A stretch of 64,000 nt of DNA from Lachnospiraceae bacterium (GCA_910575475.1 CAJTGD010000007.1:1-64000), one strand, 5' to 3'; shown: positions 49,861-59,930, numbered from the stretch's first letter. The notes: generated from the letters alone by a model not told the origin. Numbers and translations are program-made.

Positions 49861-52734
49861 ATGGAAATCACACACTTAAAAGTCAATCACCTTGTCAACC
49901 CTCTGGGCTACGACCTGGGTCAGCCTACCATCTCTTACGTGGTAAGGGACACCCTGGCCAAGAAGCAGGAGAAAGCCCAGATCCTTGTCTCATTGGATGA
50001 GGATTTTTCCGCCCTCCTCTATGACAGCGGTGAGACAGATACCATCACCAGCACCGCGTTTCCCCTGCCCATCGATCTGGAGCCGGAGACCCGTTATTAC
50101 TGGAAGGTCCGTGTCTGGGCGGACAACGGAGAATCCGCGGAAAGCCCGGCGGCATGGTTTGAGACCGCCAAGGGCGGAGACTGGAAGGCGGACTGGATCA
50201 CCCCCTGTACCCCGAAGGAAATGCAGATGTCTGTATTCAAGACATTGACCGTCACGAAACCGGTGGCCCGCTGCAGGATGTACCTCACAGGCGTGGGCCT
50301 CTATGAGCTGTACATAAACGGCGAAAAGCAGGGGGACGAGTGCCTCCTTCCCGGGTTCTGCGACTACGACACCTGGATCCAGTATCAGACCTGGGAGATC
50401 ACACTTCAATCCGGTGAAAATGAGATCGAAGTCCTGCTGGGCGACGGCTGGTACAAGGGCTGGTACGGCCTCCGACAGACCGAGGAAAACTATGGGGACC
50501 GGCTGGCATGCATCGGCGAGCTGCACATTTTCTATGAGGACGGAACGGCAGAGGTGATCACCACGGATCCTACCTGGCAGGCCAGAAAAAGCAGGGTGGT
50601 GTCCAGCGGCATTTATCCCGGAGAGGTGTATGACGCGGCTTTGGATATCAGCGAGACCTTTCCGGTGGAAAAGGCAGACCTGGACAAAGGAAAGCTCTCT
50701 CCCCGCCTGAGCCCGCCCATCAAGATCCATGAACGGATCACGCCTGTGGAGCTGATCCATACCCCCGCCGGGGAAACGGTGCTGGACATGGGACAGAACA
50801 TGGTGGGCTGGCTGGGCTTCCACTGCAAGGCGCCAAGGGGCACGAAGCTGTATTTCCAGTTCGGAGAGATCCTGCAGGACGGGAATTTTTACAATGACAA
50901 TCTGCGGACGGCAAAGGCGGAATTTACCTATATCGCAGACGGAATCGAGTGTGATGTGCGGCAGCATTTTACATTTTACGGCTACCGTTTCGTCAAGATC
51001 ACCGGATGGGACGGGGAGCCGGATGTCAATGATTTCCGGGGGCTGGTCATCCACTCCGAAATGGAAGAGGTGGGGGATATCGAGACCTCCGACCCGCTGG
51101 TCAACCAGCTGATCCACAACGCGAAATGGGGCCAGAAGGGTAATTTTGTGGACGTGCCGACGGACTGCCCCCAGAGGGACGAGCGCTACGGCTGGACGGG
51201 GGACGCCCAGATCTTCAGCGGAACCGCCTGCTTCAACATGGATACCTATGCATTTTACACAAAATACGGCAAGGATATCTATGCGGAGCAGCAGAAGCTG
51301 GGCGGCAGCGTGCCCGATGTGGTTCCAGTGGCGAATTATCCCGGCGACGGATCCACCGCATGGGGCGAGGCGGCCACCGTGATCCCCTGGAATGTGTACC
51401 TGCATTACGGCGACAAGGGGATCCTGAAACGCCAGTACGCCAGCATGAAGGCCTGGGTGGATTATATGAAGGGCGAGGATGACAGATCCGGCGGCAGGCG
51501 CCTGTGGCAGAGCGGTTTTCATTACGGCGACTGGCTGGCCCTGGACGGAAATGTGGAGGGCGGCGTGTACGGGGCGACCGACCCGCACCTGATCGCTTCC
51601 GGATATTACTATCATTCCACGATGATCGTGGCAAAGACGGCGAAGCTCCTGGGAAAGGAAGCGGATGCGGAAGCTTACGGAAGTCTTGCGGAAGAAATCC
51701 GAAACGCATTTATTCGGGAATATTTTACCCCGACAGGGAATCTGAGCGTGGATACCATGACGGCTTATGTGGTAGTTCTATATATGGGTCTGACGCCGGA
51801 CTATGCCTATGAAAGAGTGTGCAGGGGGCTTCTGAACAAGCTGAAAAAGAACCGGTATCATCTGAATACCGGGTTTGTGGGAACGCCCTACCTGTGCCGG
51901 ATGCTGTCCGAGAACGGCATGAACGACCTGGCCTATCATCTGCTTCTGGAAAAGGGATTCCCGGGGTGGCTCTATGAGGTGCTGATGGGCGCGACGACCG
52001 TGTGGGAGCGGTGGAATTCCGTGCTCCCGGACGGAAAGATCAGCGGGACGGAGATGAACTCCCTGAACCATTACGCATACGGCTCCATTGTGGAATGGAT
52101 GTACCGCAACATGCTGGGGTTCCAGCCCATGGAGGAGGGCGCCGGGTTCAAGAAATTCCGGGTTGCGCCTGCGCCCAATTATCAGATCTCCTGGGCAAAG
52201 GGGTGTCTGCGGTCGGCGGCGGGAATGATCAAGAGCTCCTGGACCATCGACGGGAAGAAGCTGAAAATGATCGTGACCGTGCCCTTTGACGCCGAGGCAG
52301 AGATCGTGCTGCCGGATGCGGATGTGCATGAGATTAAGAAGCTGCGGGGCAAGGGAGAAAGCAATGGGGGCAGCAGTGCAGATGCGGTTTGTGAGAGCAG
52401 TGACAGCAATAACAGCGGAATCCGCAGGATCACGCAGACCGGCAGCTGCGTTACAGTAGAAGCAGAGGCAGGGACATATGTCTTTGAATACGAGCCGACG
52501 AAGCCGTACCGGAAGGTTTACAGCATCGATTCCCCGATGGAAGAACTGATGGAAAACGCGGAAACCAGAAAGATATTGGAAGAAAACTATCTGTGCCGGT
52601 TTAAGAATATCCCGTTTGAAAAGGAGCTGTTTACGCTGGAAGAACTGATGAACGGGCCGTTTACAAGCCTGCCGCGGGAAGAGTGGGAGGCGCTGGATGC
52701 GAAGCTGAGGAGTGTGGATCCCTCCCTGCATTGA
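49861..52734 (+). CDS. GH78 alpha-L-rhamnosidase
   Basis: ATG 49861 follows GAAAGGAACC; the in-frame extension to 49738 overlaps the previous gene. The 957-residue protein has N-terminal beta domains (~1-330), then a catalytic (alpha/alpha)6 barrel with DVPTDCPQRDERYGWTGDAQIF (~430-450; acidic residues for catalysis) and C-terminal beta-sandwich. No signal peptide, so it is cytosolic. It releases rhamnose from plant or bacterial glycans. It is clearly more GC-rich than the prophage. Long antisense ORFs over it are shadows. Confidence 0.93.
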   Translation: MEITHLKVNHLVNPLGYDLGQPTISYVVRDTLAKKQEKAQILVSLDEDFSALLYDSGETDTITSTAFPLPIDLEPETRYYWKVRVWADNGESAESPAAWFETAKGGDWKADWITPCTPKEMQMSVFKTLTVTKPVARCRMYLTGVGLYELYINGEKQGDECLLPGFCDYDTWIQYQTWEITLQSGENEIEVLLGDGWYKGWYGLRQTEENYGDRLACIGELHIFYEDGTAEVITTDPTWQARKSRVVSSGIYPGEVYDAALDISETFPVEKADLDKGKLSPRLSPPIKIHERITPVELIHTPAGETVLDMGQNMVGWLGFHCKAPRGTKLYFQFGEILQDGNFYNDNLRTAKAEFTYIADGIECDVRQHFTFYGYRFVKITGWDGEPDVNDFRGLVIHSEMEEVGDIETSDPLVNQLIHNAKWGQKGNFVDVPTDCPQRDERYGWTGDAQIFSGTACFNMDTYAFYTKYGKDIYAEQQKLGGSVPDVVPVANYPGDGSTAWGEAATVIPWNVYLHYGDKGILKRQYASMKAWVDYMKGEDDRSGGRRLWQSGFHYGDWLALDGNVEGGVYGATDPHLIASGYYYHSTMIVAKTAKLLGKEADAEAYGSLAEEIRNAFIREYFTPTGNLSVDTMTAYVVVLYMGLTPDYAYERVCRGLLNKLKKNRYHLNTGFVGTPYLCRMLSENGMNDLAYHLLLEKGFPGWLYEVLMGATTVWERWNSVLPDGKISGTEMNSLNHYAYGSIVEWMYRNMLGFQPMEEGAGFKKFRVAPAPNYQISWAKGCLRSAAGMIKSSWTIDGKKLKMIVTVPFDAEAEIVLPDADVHEIKKLRGKGESNGGSSADAVCESSDSNNSGIRRITQTGSCVTVEAEAGTYVFEYEPTKPYRKVYSIDSPMEELMENAETRKILEENYLCRFKNIPFEKELFTLEELMNGPFTSLPREEWEALDAKLRSVDPSLH

Positions 52735-52759
52735 CATCCCCGCACAACCATGTTATCCT
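52731..52759 (+). promoter_or_regulatory. strong sigma-A-type promoter
   Basis: TTGACA (52731-52736), 17-base spacer, TATCCT (52754-52759). The -35 overlaps the rhamnosidase stop codon. It drives the gene at 52805. Confidence 0.78.
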
Positions 52760-52804
52760 ATCCCTACGAAAACAAAAATCACACGCAAAAGGGAGATATA
52801 TTCT

Positions 52805-53263
52805 ATGGATATCCAGGAAACCACCCAACCATCAGCACAAAAGCAGCCCCTCTCCCCCCAGGAGATCAGAACCGTCAAATCCATCCTCAACCAGCCCAGG
52901 CGTCTCCAAAAAGACTGGGACTGCATTAAAAGCCTTTTACAGTCCAGAAGCCTTTTTACCGTTCATCCCGCGGACGAAGCGCTGTTTCGCAGATTTACCA
53001 TAGACGGCGTACTGTACGATCAGGACGTGCTCCTGGCATTCACAGACCCGGAGGACTGTGAGGAATATGGAAGAAGATATGCCGCGGTGCGGATCGGCAG
53101 AGAGTTCGCCATTGTCACTGTGCCATATGATGATATCATCCGTATCGCAGAACATCACGAAAAAGATGTTTATATTGATATGAGAAAAGAATTTGAAGAG
53201 CGCTACCTCGTTTATGACGGAAAAAGAAAAACACTTCATCTGTGTATCAATCAGAATATGTAA
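52805..53263 (+). CDS. hypothetical cytosolic protein, 152 aa
   Basis: ATG 52805 follows AAGGGAGATATATTCT and a strong promoter; the ORF can be extended upstream to 52712 but without a ribosome site. The 152-residue protein is soluble with LSPQEIRTVKSILNQPRRL and a beta-rich half (GVLYDQDVLLAF, FAIVTVPYDDIIRIA). Not recognised. Confidence 0.65.
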   Translation: MDIQETTQPSAQKQPLSPQEIRTVKSILNQPRRLQKDWDCIKSLLQSRSLFTVHPADEALFRRFTIDGVLYDQDVLLAFTDPEDCEEYGRRYAAVRIGREFAIVTVPYDDIIRIAEHHEKDVYIDMRKEFEERYLVYDGKRKTLHLCINQNM

Positions 53264-53283
53264 ACAGACAGCACCTTCATCTG

Positions 53284-54540
53284 CTACTTTGGGTGCCTGC
53301 CGGCTTCATCCTCCCGCATGGCTTTTAAAGCGGACATGCTGATCAGAATTACTACAAAGATCATTGGAAATCCAAGCACGATCGCAAATTTTTGTATCAG
53401 GCTCAGTCCGCCGGTCATCGACAGCGCGATCGACAGCGCAAAGATCATGATGGCCCAGCTGAAACGGTTATACAAATGCGGGTCCTGATCCGGATCCAGT
53501 TTGTCCGAGGTTGCCGTACCCAATACCAGAGCCGTTGAATCAATGGTAGTTGCCAGTACCACTCCTTCATTGCCTTCCGTCTGCAGAATGCTCACCAGGT
53601 CTATGATACCGTTCTTCTGCAGGTAGAGTGAATAGCCGCCCAGAATGCCCAGAAATGTACAACATCCTAAGGTCCCCCATATCATCTGGCCTGTGATCAC
53701 CTGCTTCAGCGTCCGGCCTCTTGAGACCTTTGCAATAAACATGCCCATGATCGGTACAAAGGTCAGCCACCAGGCCAAGTAGAAGATCGTCCATTCATTC
53801 AAAAATGCTTTATCCCCGAAGGGGTCTGCATAGCACATAATCCGCGGAAGCTGGCTTATATAGAGTCCCAGACTGTTGACCTCCATACAGAAGATCTCCC
53901 CGGTGGGGGTGCATAACATAAAGATTGCAAGAAATCCGAAGATCAAAGCCATATTTACATTGGTAAGCTGCCGGATTCCTTTATCCAATCCCCGAAATAC
54001 ACTCCACCCAAAAATAAAAAACCAGACAGCGAATACGAAGATGTTCATATAGATACTTTCCGGTATGCCCGTTGCGCTGGATATCAGCTTGCTCATAACC
54101 GGTACGGCCAGCCCCAGTGAAGTAGTGATGGATGCAACGATCCCAAATGTCACGATGATATCGATCAGCTTTCCCAAGGGGCTTCCTGGAAATCTACTCC
54201 CCAGGAGGGGAACCAGGGCATTTGAAAACTTAATGTCCCGGCTCTCCCTCTTATAGAGCATATAGCAAAGCGCAACGATGGCAGGTACATAGAAAGCCCA
54301 GGCACTCAGCCCCCAATGGAACTGCCCGTACATATGCGCATATTCAAACGCTTCCTCCGACATTGGTTCAATATGGAATGGTGTGTTGGTCAGGTAATAT
54401 ACGGGTTCCGCAAAGCCAAGGATGATCACACTGGATCCGGCCCCGGACGCGAAGATCCTCGCCGCCCAGCTGAAGGTGGAAAACCGAGGCTTTTCCTCCT
54501 CGCTGCCCAGCTTGATATTTCCATACCTTCCGAGTATGTG
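53284..54540 (-). pseudogene. BCCT-family transporter, N-terminally truncated
   Basis: From ~54530 down to 53284 the minus strand encodes a betaine/carnitine/choline transporter: FSTFSWAARIFASGAGS, then GFAEPVYYL and about ten membrane helices, with WTIFYLAWWLTFVPIMGMFIAK and SRGRT, ending DEAGRHPK. The usual first ~70 residues (first helix and start) are missing. Instead the reading frame joins a TIM-barrel gene out of frame at ~54535. A start at ATG 54429 could give a 381-residue product lacking the N-terminus, unlikely to work. Confidence 0.85.
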
Positions 54541-54736
54541 CGATCAGGCCGTATCCGTTTACAAGGTCACGGGCATATTTCATCTCAGAAGCGCTGTACA
54601 TATAATCGCCGTCCCAGTCATGGATCCATGAAGTATGGGTAAACTTTGCGTCCGCGATGCATTTCAGCTGATGCTCGATCTCAGGCCACTGCGGTATATC
54701 ATTATTATAATCTGAATTAATGGATGTCTGTAACAT
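54532..54736 (-). pseudogene. sugar isomerase/TIM-barrel N-terminus, cut off by deletion
   Basis: Minus-strand ATG 54736 after GAGGAGACGTTTTCT starts a protein with WPEIEHQLKCIADAKFTHTSWIHDWDGDYMYS, typical of xylose isomerase-like TIM barrels. After ~68 residues (LIAHT) it runs into transporter sequence in the wrong frame. The rest of the enzyme (~200 residues) is gone, so one deletion removed both the 3' end of this gene and the 5' end of the transporter. Confidence 0.78.
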
Positions 54737-54798
54737 AGAAAACGTCTCCTCTCGTATTTATTATTTTATTGCTTATTTGAATCATTTCTTACTCTTGC

Positions 54799-55786
54799 CT
54801 ACTGGTGCTTCTCTGCCAGCATCTTTCCATGAGCGTCGTTTGACTTTTTCAGGATGATGACGCCGGGATTCTTATCCATCAGTGAACCCGCCAGCGTATA
54901 AGCGAACATTTCCGGAGCATATCCTACGATCGATATGATGCCGGAAGCAGTGCCTGCCAGCATGGATGCTGCAAACATCAGCACATAGGATCGGAAAATA
55001 CCAAGGACAGCAGCTCCTTACCTGACAGACCATATACTTCTGTCAGGTAAGGAGTAATGTATCCGAACAAGATCACCGCCGTATAGTTACATGCTACCAC
55101 GATCCCGCAGAGCCATACACGCGGAATCTTCATTACGATCTTAAAATCGCTCCATTTCTGTTTTGTTCCGTCATCCTCTACTGCTCCGATCTTTGCAGGG
55201 TCCTTGATGAAGATGATGGACAGGACTCCGGCAACCATCATAGCGATGCTGTAATACATGATGATGCCGCGGACTCCCATGACCTCATTGGCAAACCGCT
55301 CAAATACCCATACAGACCCCAGCGCTACCAGAGTACCGATCAGCCCCCGGCCTCCTTCCAGAAGACCGAACATTTTTCCCTGCTCATCACCTGACCCCAG
55401 ATTATTGGTGATCTTTACCATAGCTGCCCAGAATGTGAATACGGTTGTGATACCGAATGCTGCATGAATGGCAACCAGATAGGGATAAGGAGGCAGGAAA
55501 GAATACCAGATCCCCGCTAAACCAGTTCCGAAACAGGAGATCACAACCAGCAGCTTTGGTGAAAAGCGGTCTGCCAGAAAACCGCCTGGAATATAAACGA
55601 TCGTATTCATGATCCCGTAGGCCGTCAAAAGGAAGGCGAACTGTGTATTCGTAATTCCCATTGCTGTTGTAAGTGCTGAATAATAGCTGTCCTTGATATA
55701 GGGAGCTTTGTTATGATCCCTCCTACAAGCGCTACTACAAATAAAATAATCCAACGTTCCATTTTTGATGACTTAGATGTTGACAT
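54799..55786 (-). pseudogene. MFS transporter with two frameshifts and an internal deletion
   Basis: Minus-strand ATG 55786 after GGGAGGAGAATCA starts STSKSSKMERWIILFVVALVGG, then the frame changes near 55715 (IITK to APYIKDSYY). The middle (54978-55754) contains MFS helices with GGFLADRFSPK. Near 54990 the frame changes again, from SGKE to VLGIFRSYVLMFAASM. The C-terminus jumps from DKNPGV to ILKKSNDAHG, missing the last helix region. Total coding ~330 residues against ~420 expected. Non-functional. Confidence 0.85.
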
Positions 55787-55902
55787 TGATTCTCCTCCCA
55801 TCATATATATTTTTAAAAATCATCGTCCCTTTCTATTACACTTTTTACTGCTTTTACTCTTGCTTTTCCCCTCCCTTTCCAGGCATAAATTTTGACAAGA
55901 GA

Positions 55903-55957
55903 ACAAAAAAAGACCGCAGAACATCTCAGACCTATGTCTATTGTCTTCCTGCAGTCT
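55903..55957 (-). terminator. intrinsic terminator downstream of glpP
   Basis: On the minus strand AGACTGCAG (55957-55949) pairs with CTGCGGTCT (55919-55911, one G-U) followed by a run of T. It ends transcription from glpP. The remaining gap 55787-56071 holds only A/T-rich sequence. Confidence 0.7.
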
Positions 55958-56071
55958 CATTCTCTCATATCGGAAAAACTAACTTAGTATATCATTTTAT
56001 ATAAAAAAGTCGAGCGTTTAAAAATAAAATTGTGAAATATATACAAAAAAGGCTGATGCCCCGATTTTTCT

Positions 56072-56641
56072 TTACATCGTCCATGCATCCGGATTGGTGG
56101 TGGAAATCGCCACCGCTCCGGCGCTCAGTGCATTGATGATGTCCTCCTTATCCGAGATCAGCCCTCCGCAGATGACAGGGATGGAGAGATTTTCTGTAAC
56201 GCGCTGTGTCACCTTCGGCATGATCCCGGGCAGGATCTCGATCATATCCGCAAAGGAACCGTCCTGCTTCATTACATTTTCCAGAGCCATGGAATCCAGT
56301 ACAAAGAACCGCAGGATCGTAAACAGGCCCAGATCCTTCCCACGTTTGATCATGGCCGGTTTTGTGGAAATGATCCCGTCGGCATCCGTGGATTTCCGAA
56401 TAAAATCCACGGAAATTTCTTTATTTCCCAGGCCGATGATCAGATCCATGTGTACGATCGCAAGCTTTCCGGCAGCTTTGACTGTTTTTACGATCTCATC
56501 GATGCTGCAGATATCCCCAAACAGGATAAAGACCACGTTTGATTCCTGCTTGATACACTCTCGGACACCTGCCCAGTCCTTGACGGCCATGATGACAGGG
56601 GTGTCCTCAATGATTTCTTTGATCTTCTCTTTTGCTTCCAT
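56072..56641 (-). CDS. glpP: glycerol-3-phosphate-responsive antiterminator GlpP
   Basis: Minus-strand ATG 56641 follows GGGAGGCGCATATCT. The 189-residue protein is a TIM-barrel-like GlpP: VIMAVKD near the start, LFGDICSIDEIV, VHMDLIIGLG, DGIISTKP, FFVLDSMAL, EILPGIMPKV, VICGGLI and AISTTNPDAW. GlpP binds leader mRNA in the presence of glycerol-3-phosphate and prevents termination. It is divergent from the glpAB-type operon, which it probably controls. Confidence 0.92.
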   Translation of the reverse strand: MEAKEKIKEIIEDTPVIMAVKDWAGVRECIKQESNVVFILFGDICSIDEIVKTVKAAGKLAIVHMDLIIGLGNKEISVDFIRKSTDADGIISTKPAMIKRGKDLGLFTILRFFVLDSMALENVMKQDGSFADMIEILPGIMPKVTQRVTENLSIPVICGGLISDKEDIINALSAGAVAISTTNPDAWTM

Positions 56642-56724
56642 AGATATGCGCCTCCCAATGTTCTTTCTGTTGCTTTCAGGTGTACTGACTACCGGTTGTT
56701 GCTCTTACATCTGTGCACACAAAA

Positions 56725-56763
56725 AGCAGGGAATCATATAGCCGTAAACTATACCACCCTGCT
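56725..56763 (-). terminator. leader terminator upstream of glpP
   Basis: On the minus strand AGCAGGG pairs with CCCTGCT (positions 56757-56763 and 56725-56731), with an inner TATAG/CTATA stem, followed by TTTTT. It lies between promoter and glpP start, consistent with antitermination of glpP itself. Confidence 0.65.
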
Positions 56764-56805
56764 CAGCAATCTCCAGTAGTAATGCTATATTTAGTGTAGC
56801 ACAGC

Positions 56806-56833
56806 ATTATACGAAATGCAATAACAAAATCAA
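56806..56833 (-). promoter_or_regulatory. glpP promoter
   Basis: On the minus strand TTGATT (56833-56828), 16-base spacer, TATAAT (56811-56806), upstream of the leader terminator. Confidence 0.7.
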
Positions 56834-56875
56834 GGCTGGAAATATTATAAAAATGATGAAAAATAAAATGATAAC

Positions 56876-56904
56876 TTGTAATTACATTTATTCCGTGTTA
56901 AAAT
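56876..56904 (+). promoter_or_regulatory. promoter of the glycerol-3-phosphate oxidase-type operon
   Basis: TTGTAA (56876-56881), 17 bases, TAAAAT (56899-56904) on +. It precedes the ~230-base leader of the gene at 57140. Confidence 0.7.
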
Positions 56905-57013
56905 GAACTCAGCAGATTTAATGATGTGGCATTCCGCTTACACGAGTCTTTCGGGTGGGATGACCACGGTTTCATAAGTAAGGTTCATTCAGGCTTTGAG
57001 CGAAGAGAAGAGG

Positions 57014-57068
57014 TCAGGTGAAGGGAGCAGACATATACATATATGTCTATTCTTCATCTGATTTTTTT
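57014..57068 (+). terminator. leader terminator upstream of the glpA-type gene (GlpP target)
   Basis: TCAGGTGAAG (57014-57023) pairs with CTTCATCTGA (57052-57061, one G-U) and contains an inner AGACATATA/TATATGTCT stem. TTTTTTT follows. An intrinsic terminator in the leader of a glycerol operon beside glpP matches the known GlpP antitermination mechanism. Confidence 0.72.
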
Positions 57069-57139
57069 CTTTTAGAAAGCACGAGCGCAAAAAATCTTTT
57101 GAGCCTGCAATGTACTTTGAAATGATGGAGGAAAAAAAG

Positions 57140-58573
57140 ATGTATGATGTTGTGATTATTGGTGCGGGTGTGTCCGGCACCGCGTCTGCGAGAGCACTGT
57201 CCGCCTACGATCTGAAGATCTGTGTGGTGGAAAAGGCGGAGGATGTGTGCTGCGGCACATCAAAGGCAAACAGCGCGATCGTACATGCAGGCTACGACGC
57301 GAAACCAGGTTCCCTGATGGCAAAGCTGAATGTACGGGGCAACAAAATGATGCCCCAGGTCGTAAAGGATCTGGATGTGCCGTTTAATCCCTGCGGCTCC
57401 CTGGTAGTCTGCCGGGAGGAGGAAGATGAGGGGCTTTTGCAGGAACTGTATGACCAGGGCATTGCGAATGGAGTGGAAGGACTGAAGATCCTGAATAAGG
57501 AGGAAGCCCATGCCAAGGAACCCAATTTGGCGGATGACGTAAAAGCAGCCCTTTGGGCGCCCAGCGCCGGGGTGATCTGTCCCTTCCTGCTGAATATCGC
57601 GTATGCGGAAAATGCCTGTGAAAATGGGGCGGAATTTCGATTTGACACGGAAGTACAGGAAATTGAAAGGATCGACGGGGGCTATCGTCTGATCACAGAC
57701 AGCGGACTCCTGGAGACAAAGGTGGTAGTCAATGCGGCCGGCGTCCATGCGGATCGGTTCCACAATATGGTAAGCGGGAATCCTATCCATATCACACCTA
57801 GGAGAGGAGATTACTGCCTTTTGGACAAGACCGCAGGCAATCTGGTCTCCAGGACTATTTTCCAGCTTCCCGGAAAATACGGCAAGGGAGTGCTGGTGTC
57901 TCCGACGGTCCATGGAAATATCATCGTGGGTCCCACAGCCATCGAGCAGGAAGACAGAGAATCAACGGCTACGACCCGGGAGGGGCTGGATCAGGTGATC
58001 ACGAAATCCGCAATGTCCGTAAAAAATATCCCCATGCGCCAGGTCATTACCTCCTTTGCGGGACTGCGCGCCCATGAGGACGGAGGCGAGTTTATTATAG
58101 AAGAACTGAAAGACGCAAAGGGCTTTGTGGACTGCGCCGGAATTGAATCTCCGGGACTTGCAAGCTCCCCGGCAGTGGGAGAATATGTAAAAGATATCGT
58201 GGTCAATATCTTGCATCCGTCCGAAAAGGCAGATTATAAATCCACAAGAAGAGGAATCCTGGATCCAAAGACATTATCCGCGGAGGAACAGGATGCCCTG
58301 ATCCGGGAGAATCCGGCTTACGGAAATATCATCTGCCGCTGTGAAAAGGTGACAGAAGGAGAAATCCTGGACGCGATCCACAGGCCCCTGGGAGCAAGAT
58401 CGCTGGACGGCGTGAAACGGCGTACCCGTGCGGGAATGGGAAGATGCCAGTCTGGTTTCTGTTCGCCGAGGACGATGGAGATCCTGGCAAGAGAGCTGGA
58501 TATGAACATGTCGGAAATTACGAAATGCGGAAAAGGCTCCGGATTGATCGTAGGAAAGAATAAAGAAATTTAG
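57140..58573 (+). CDS. glpA: GlpA-type FAD oxidoreductase with BFD-like iron-sulfur domain
   Basis: ATG 57140 follows GGAGGAAAAAAA; in-frame ATG 57110 lacks spacing. The 477-residue protein has the FAD Rossmann motif VIIGAGVSGTASA (~5-17), a glycine oxidase/G3P dehydrogenase-like fold, and a C-terminal Cys-rich BFD-like [2Fe-2S] part (ICRCEKVTEGEI and GRCQSGFC, four Cys). Such proteins oxidise glycerol-3-phosphate or related 2-hydroxy acids, with subunit B. First of three genes under a GlpP-type leader. Confidence 0.86.
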   Translation: MYDVVIIGAGVSGTASARALSAYDLKICVVEKAEDVCCGTSKANSAIVHAGYDAKPGSLMAKLNVRGNKMMPQVVKDLDVPFNPCGSLVVCREEEDEGLLQELYDQGIANGVEGLKILNKEEAHAKEPNLADDVKAALWAPSAGVICPFLLNIAYAENACENGAEFRFDTEVQEIERIDGGYRLITDSGLLETKVVVNAAGVHADRFHNMVSGNPIHITPRRGDYCLLDKTAGNLVSRTIFQLPGKYGKGVLVSPTVHGNIIVGPTAIEQEDRESTATTREGLDQVITKSAMSVKNIPMRQVITSFAGLRAHEDGGEFIIEELKDAKGFVDCAGIESPGLASSPAVGEYVKDIVVNILHPSEKADYKSTRRGILDPKTLSAEEQDALIRENPAYGNIICRCEKVTEGEILDAIHRPLGARSLDGVKRRTRAGMGRCQSGFCSPRTMEILARELDMNMSEITKCGKGSGLIVGKNKEI

Positions 58574-58655
58574 TCACTTTTTGGAACAGCAGAGTACATT
58601 CAGCAGGCAATCAATTTGCTACGCAAATTGGTTACAGATATCAGGAGGAAAAAAC

Positions 58656-59927
58656 ATGCAGAATCATTACGATCTGGTGATCGTGGGCGGCGGCCCGGCC
58701 GGCCTTGCCGCAGCGGAAGCAGCCAGAAAAAACGGCATTGAAAATATGATCATACTCGAACGGGATAAGGAACTGGGAGGGATTCTGAATCAGTGCATCC
58801 ACAATGGATTCGGCCTTCACACCTTCAAGGAAGAACTGACCGGTCCCGAATACGCGCAGCGTTTTATCGACCGTGTAAAGGAGCTGGATATCCCTTACAA
58901 ATTAAATACCATGGTGATGGACATCTCCGAGGACAAGAAGGTCACCATCATGAATCGGGAGGAGGGCCTGCAGGTGCTTCAGGCCAGGTCGGTCATTCTC
59001 GCCATGGGCTGCAGGGAACGGCCCCGCGGTGCTCTGAACATACCCGGCAGCCGTCCGGCAGGGATCTATTCTGCGGGAACGGCACAGCGTCTGGTTAATA
59101 TGGAGGGCTTCATGCCCGGACGGGAGGTCGTGATCCTCGGCTCCGGGGATATCGGTCTGATCATGGCAAGGCGGATGACCCTGGAAGGCGCAAAGGTCAA
59201 GGTGATAGCAGAGCTGATGCCATATTCCGGCGGCCTGAAACGAAATATCGTACAGTGCCTGGACGATTTCGGGATTCCGCTGAAGCTCAGCCATACGGTC
59301 ATTGATATCGACGGGAAGGACCGGGTCAGGGGCATCACGCTGGCACAGGTAGATGACAGAGGGAAACCGATCCCGGGCACCGAAGAATATTATTCCTGTG
59401 ATACCCTGCTGCTCTCGGTCGGACTGATCCCGGAAAATGAACTGTCCAAGGAAGCAGGCGTGGAACTCTCCCCGGTGACCAGCGGACCTGTTGTCAACGA
59501 AAGCCTGGAAACCAACATTCCCGGCGTATTTGCCTGCGGAAATGTGCTGCACGTCCATGATCTGGTAGATTTTGTGTCAGAGGAAGCGGCGGCAGCCGGA
59601 AAGAATGCAGCAAAATATATTCTTGGAAACACGGATACAGAGTCCGGTGAAAAAGTAATCCCGATCATCCCCACATCAGGTGTCCGCTATACGGTTCCGG
59701 CGAATATCCGCGTGGAAAAGATGGAGGAACAGCTCAAGGTCCGTTTCCGTGTGGGCGCGGTTTACTCCAAATGCTATGTCAGTGTGTATCTGGACGAGGA
59801 GCGGATCATCCACAGAAGGCGTCCGGTCATGGCTCCGGGAGAGATGGAGGAGATCCTGCTGAAAAAACAGCAGCTCCAGGACCATGAGGGGCTTGCGCAG
59901 ATCACCGTGAAGATTGAGGAGGCATAA
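58656..59927 (+). CDS. GlpB-like FAD-dependent oxidoreductase subunit
   Basis: ATG 58656 follows AGGAGGAAAAAAC. The 423-residue protein starts with the FAD motif VIVGGGPAGLAAAEAA and ILERDKELGGILNQC; a second nucleotide motif VVILGSGDIGLIMARRM lies at ~160-176; and GVFACGNVLHVHDLVDFV (~290-307) is the closing FAD-binding strand. It pairs with the preceding gene as the anaerobic glycerol-3-phosphate dehydrogenase-type complex, passing electrons to an acceptor. Confidence 0.86.
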   Translation: MQNHYDLVIVGGGPAGLAAAEAARKNGIENMIILERDKELGGILNQCIHNGFGLHTFKEELTGPEYAQRFIDRVKELDIPYKLNTMVMDISEDKKVTIMNREEGLQVLQARSVILAMGCRERPRGALNIPGSRPAGIYSAGTAQRLVNMEGFMPGREVVILGSGDIGLIMARRMTLEGAKVKVIAELMPYSGGLKRNIVQCLDDFGIPLKLSHTVIDIDGKDRVRGITLAQVDDRGKPIPGTEEYYSCDTLLLSVGLIPENELSKEAGVELSPVTSGPVVNESLETNIPGVFACGNVLHVHDLVDFVSEEAAAAGKNAAKYILGNTDTESGEKVIPIIPTSGVRYTVPANIRVEKMEEQLKVRFRVGAVYSKCYVSVYLDEERIIHRRRPVMAPGEMEEILLKKQQLQDHEGLAQITVKIEEA

Positions 59928-59930
59928 GAG

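Noticed and set aside
49990..51615. 541-aa minus-strand ORF over the rhamnosidase
   Set aside because: It is fully antisense to a strongly supported GH78 gene. Its long openness follows from high GC and codon bias, and there is no ribosome site or recognisable domain.
51778..52737. 319-aa minus-strand ORF over the rhamnosidase 3' half
   Set aside because: Antisense shadow with His/Pro/Leu-rich composition typical of reverse reading of a GC-rich gene.
58902..59558. 218-aa minus-strand ORF over the GlpB-like gene
   Set aside because: Antisense shadow with no start signal.
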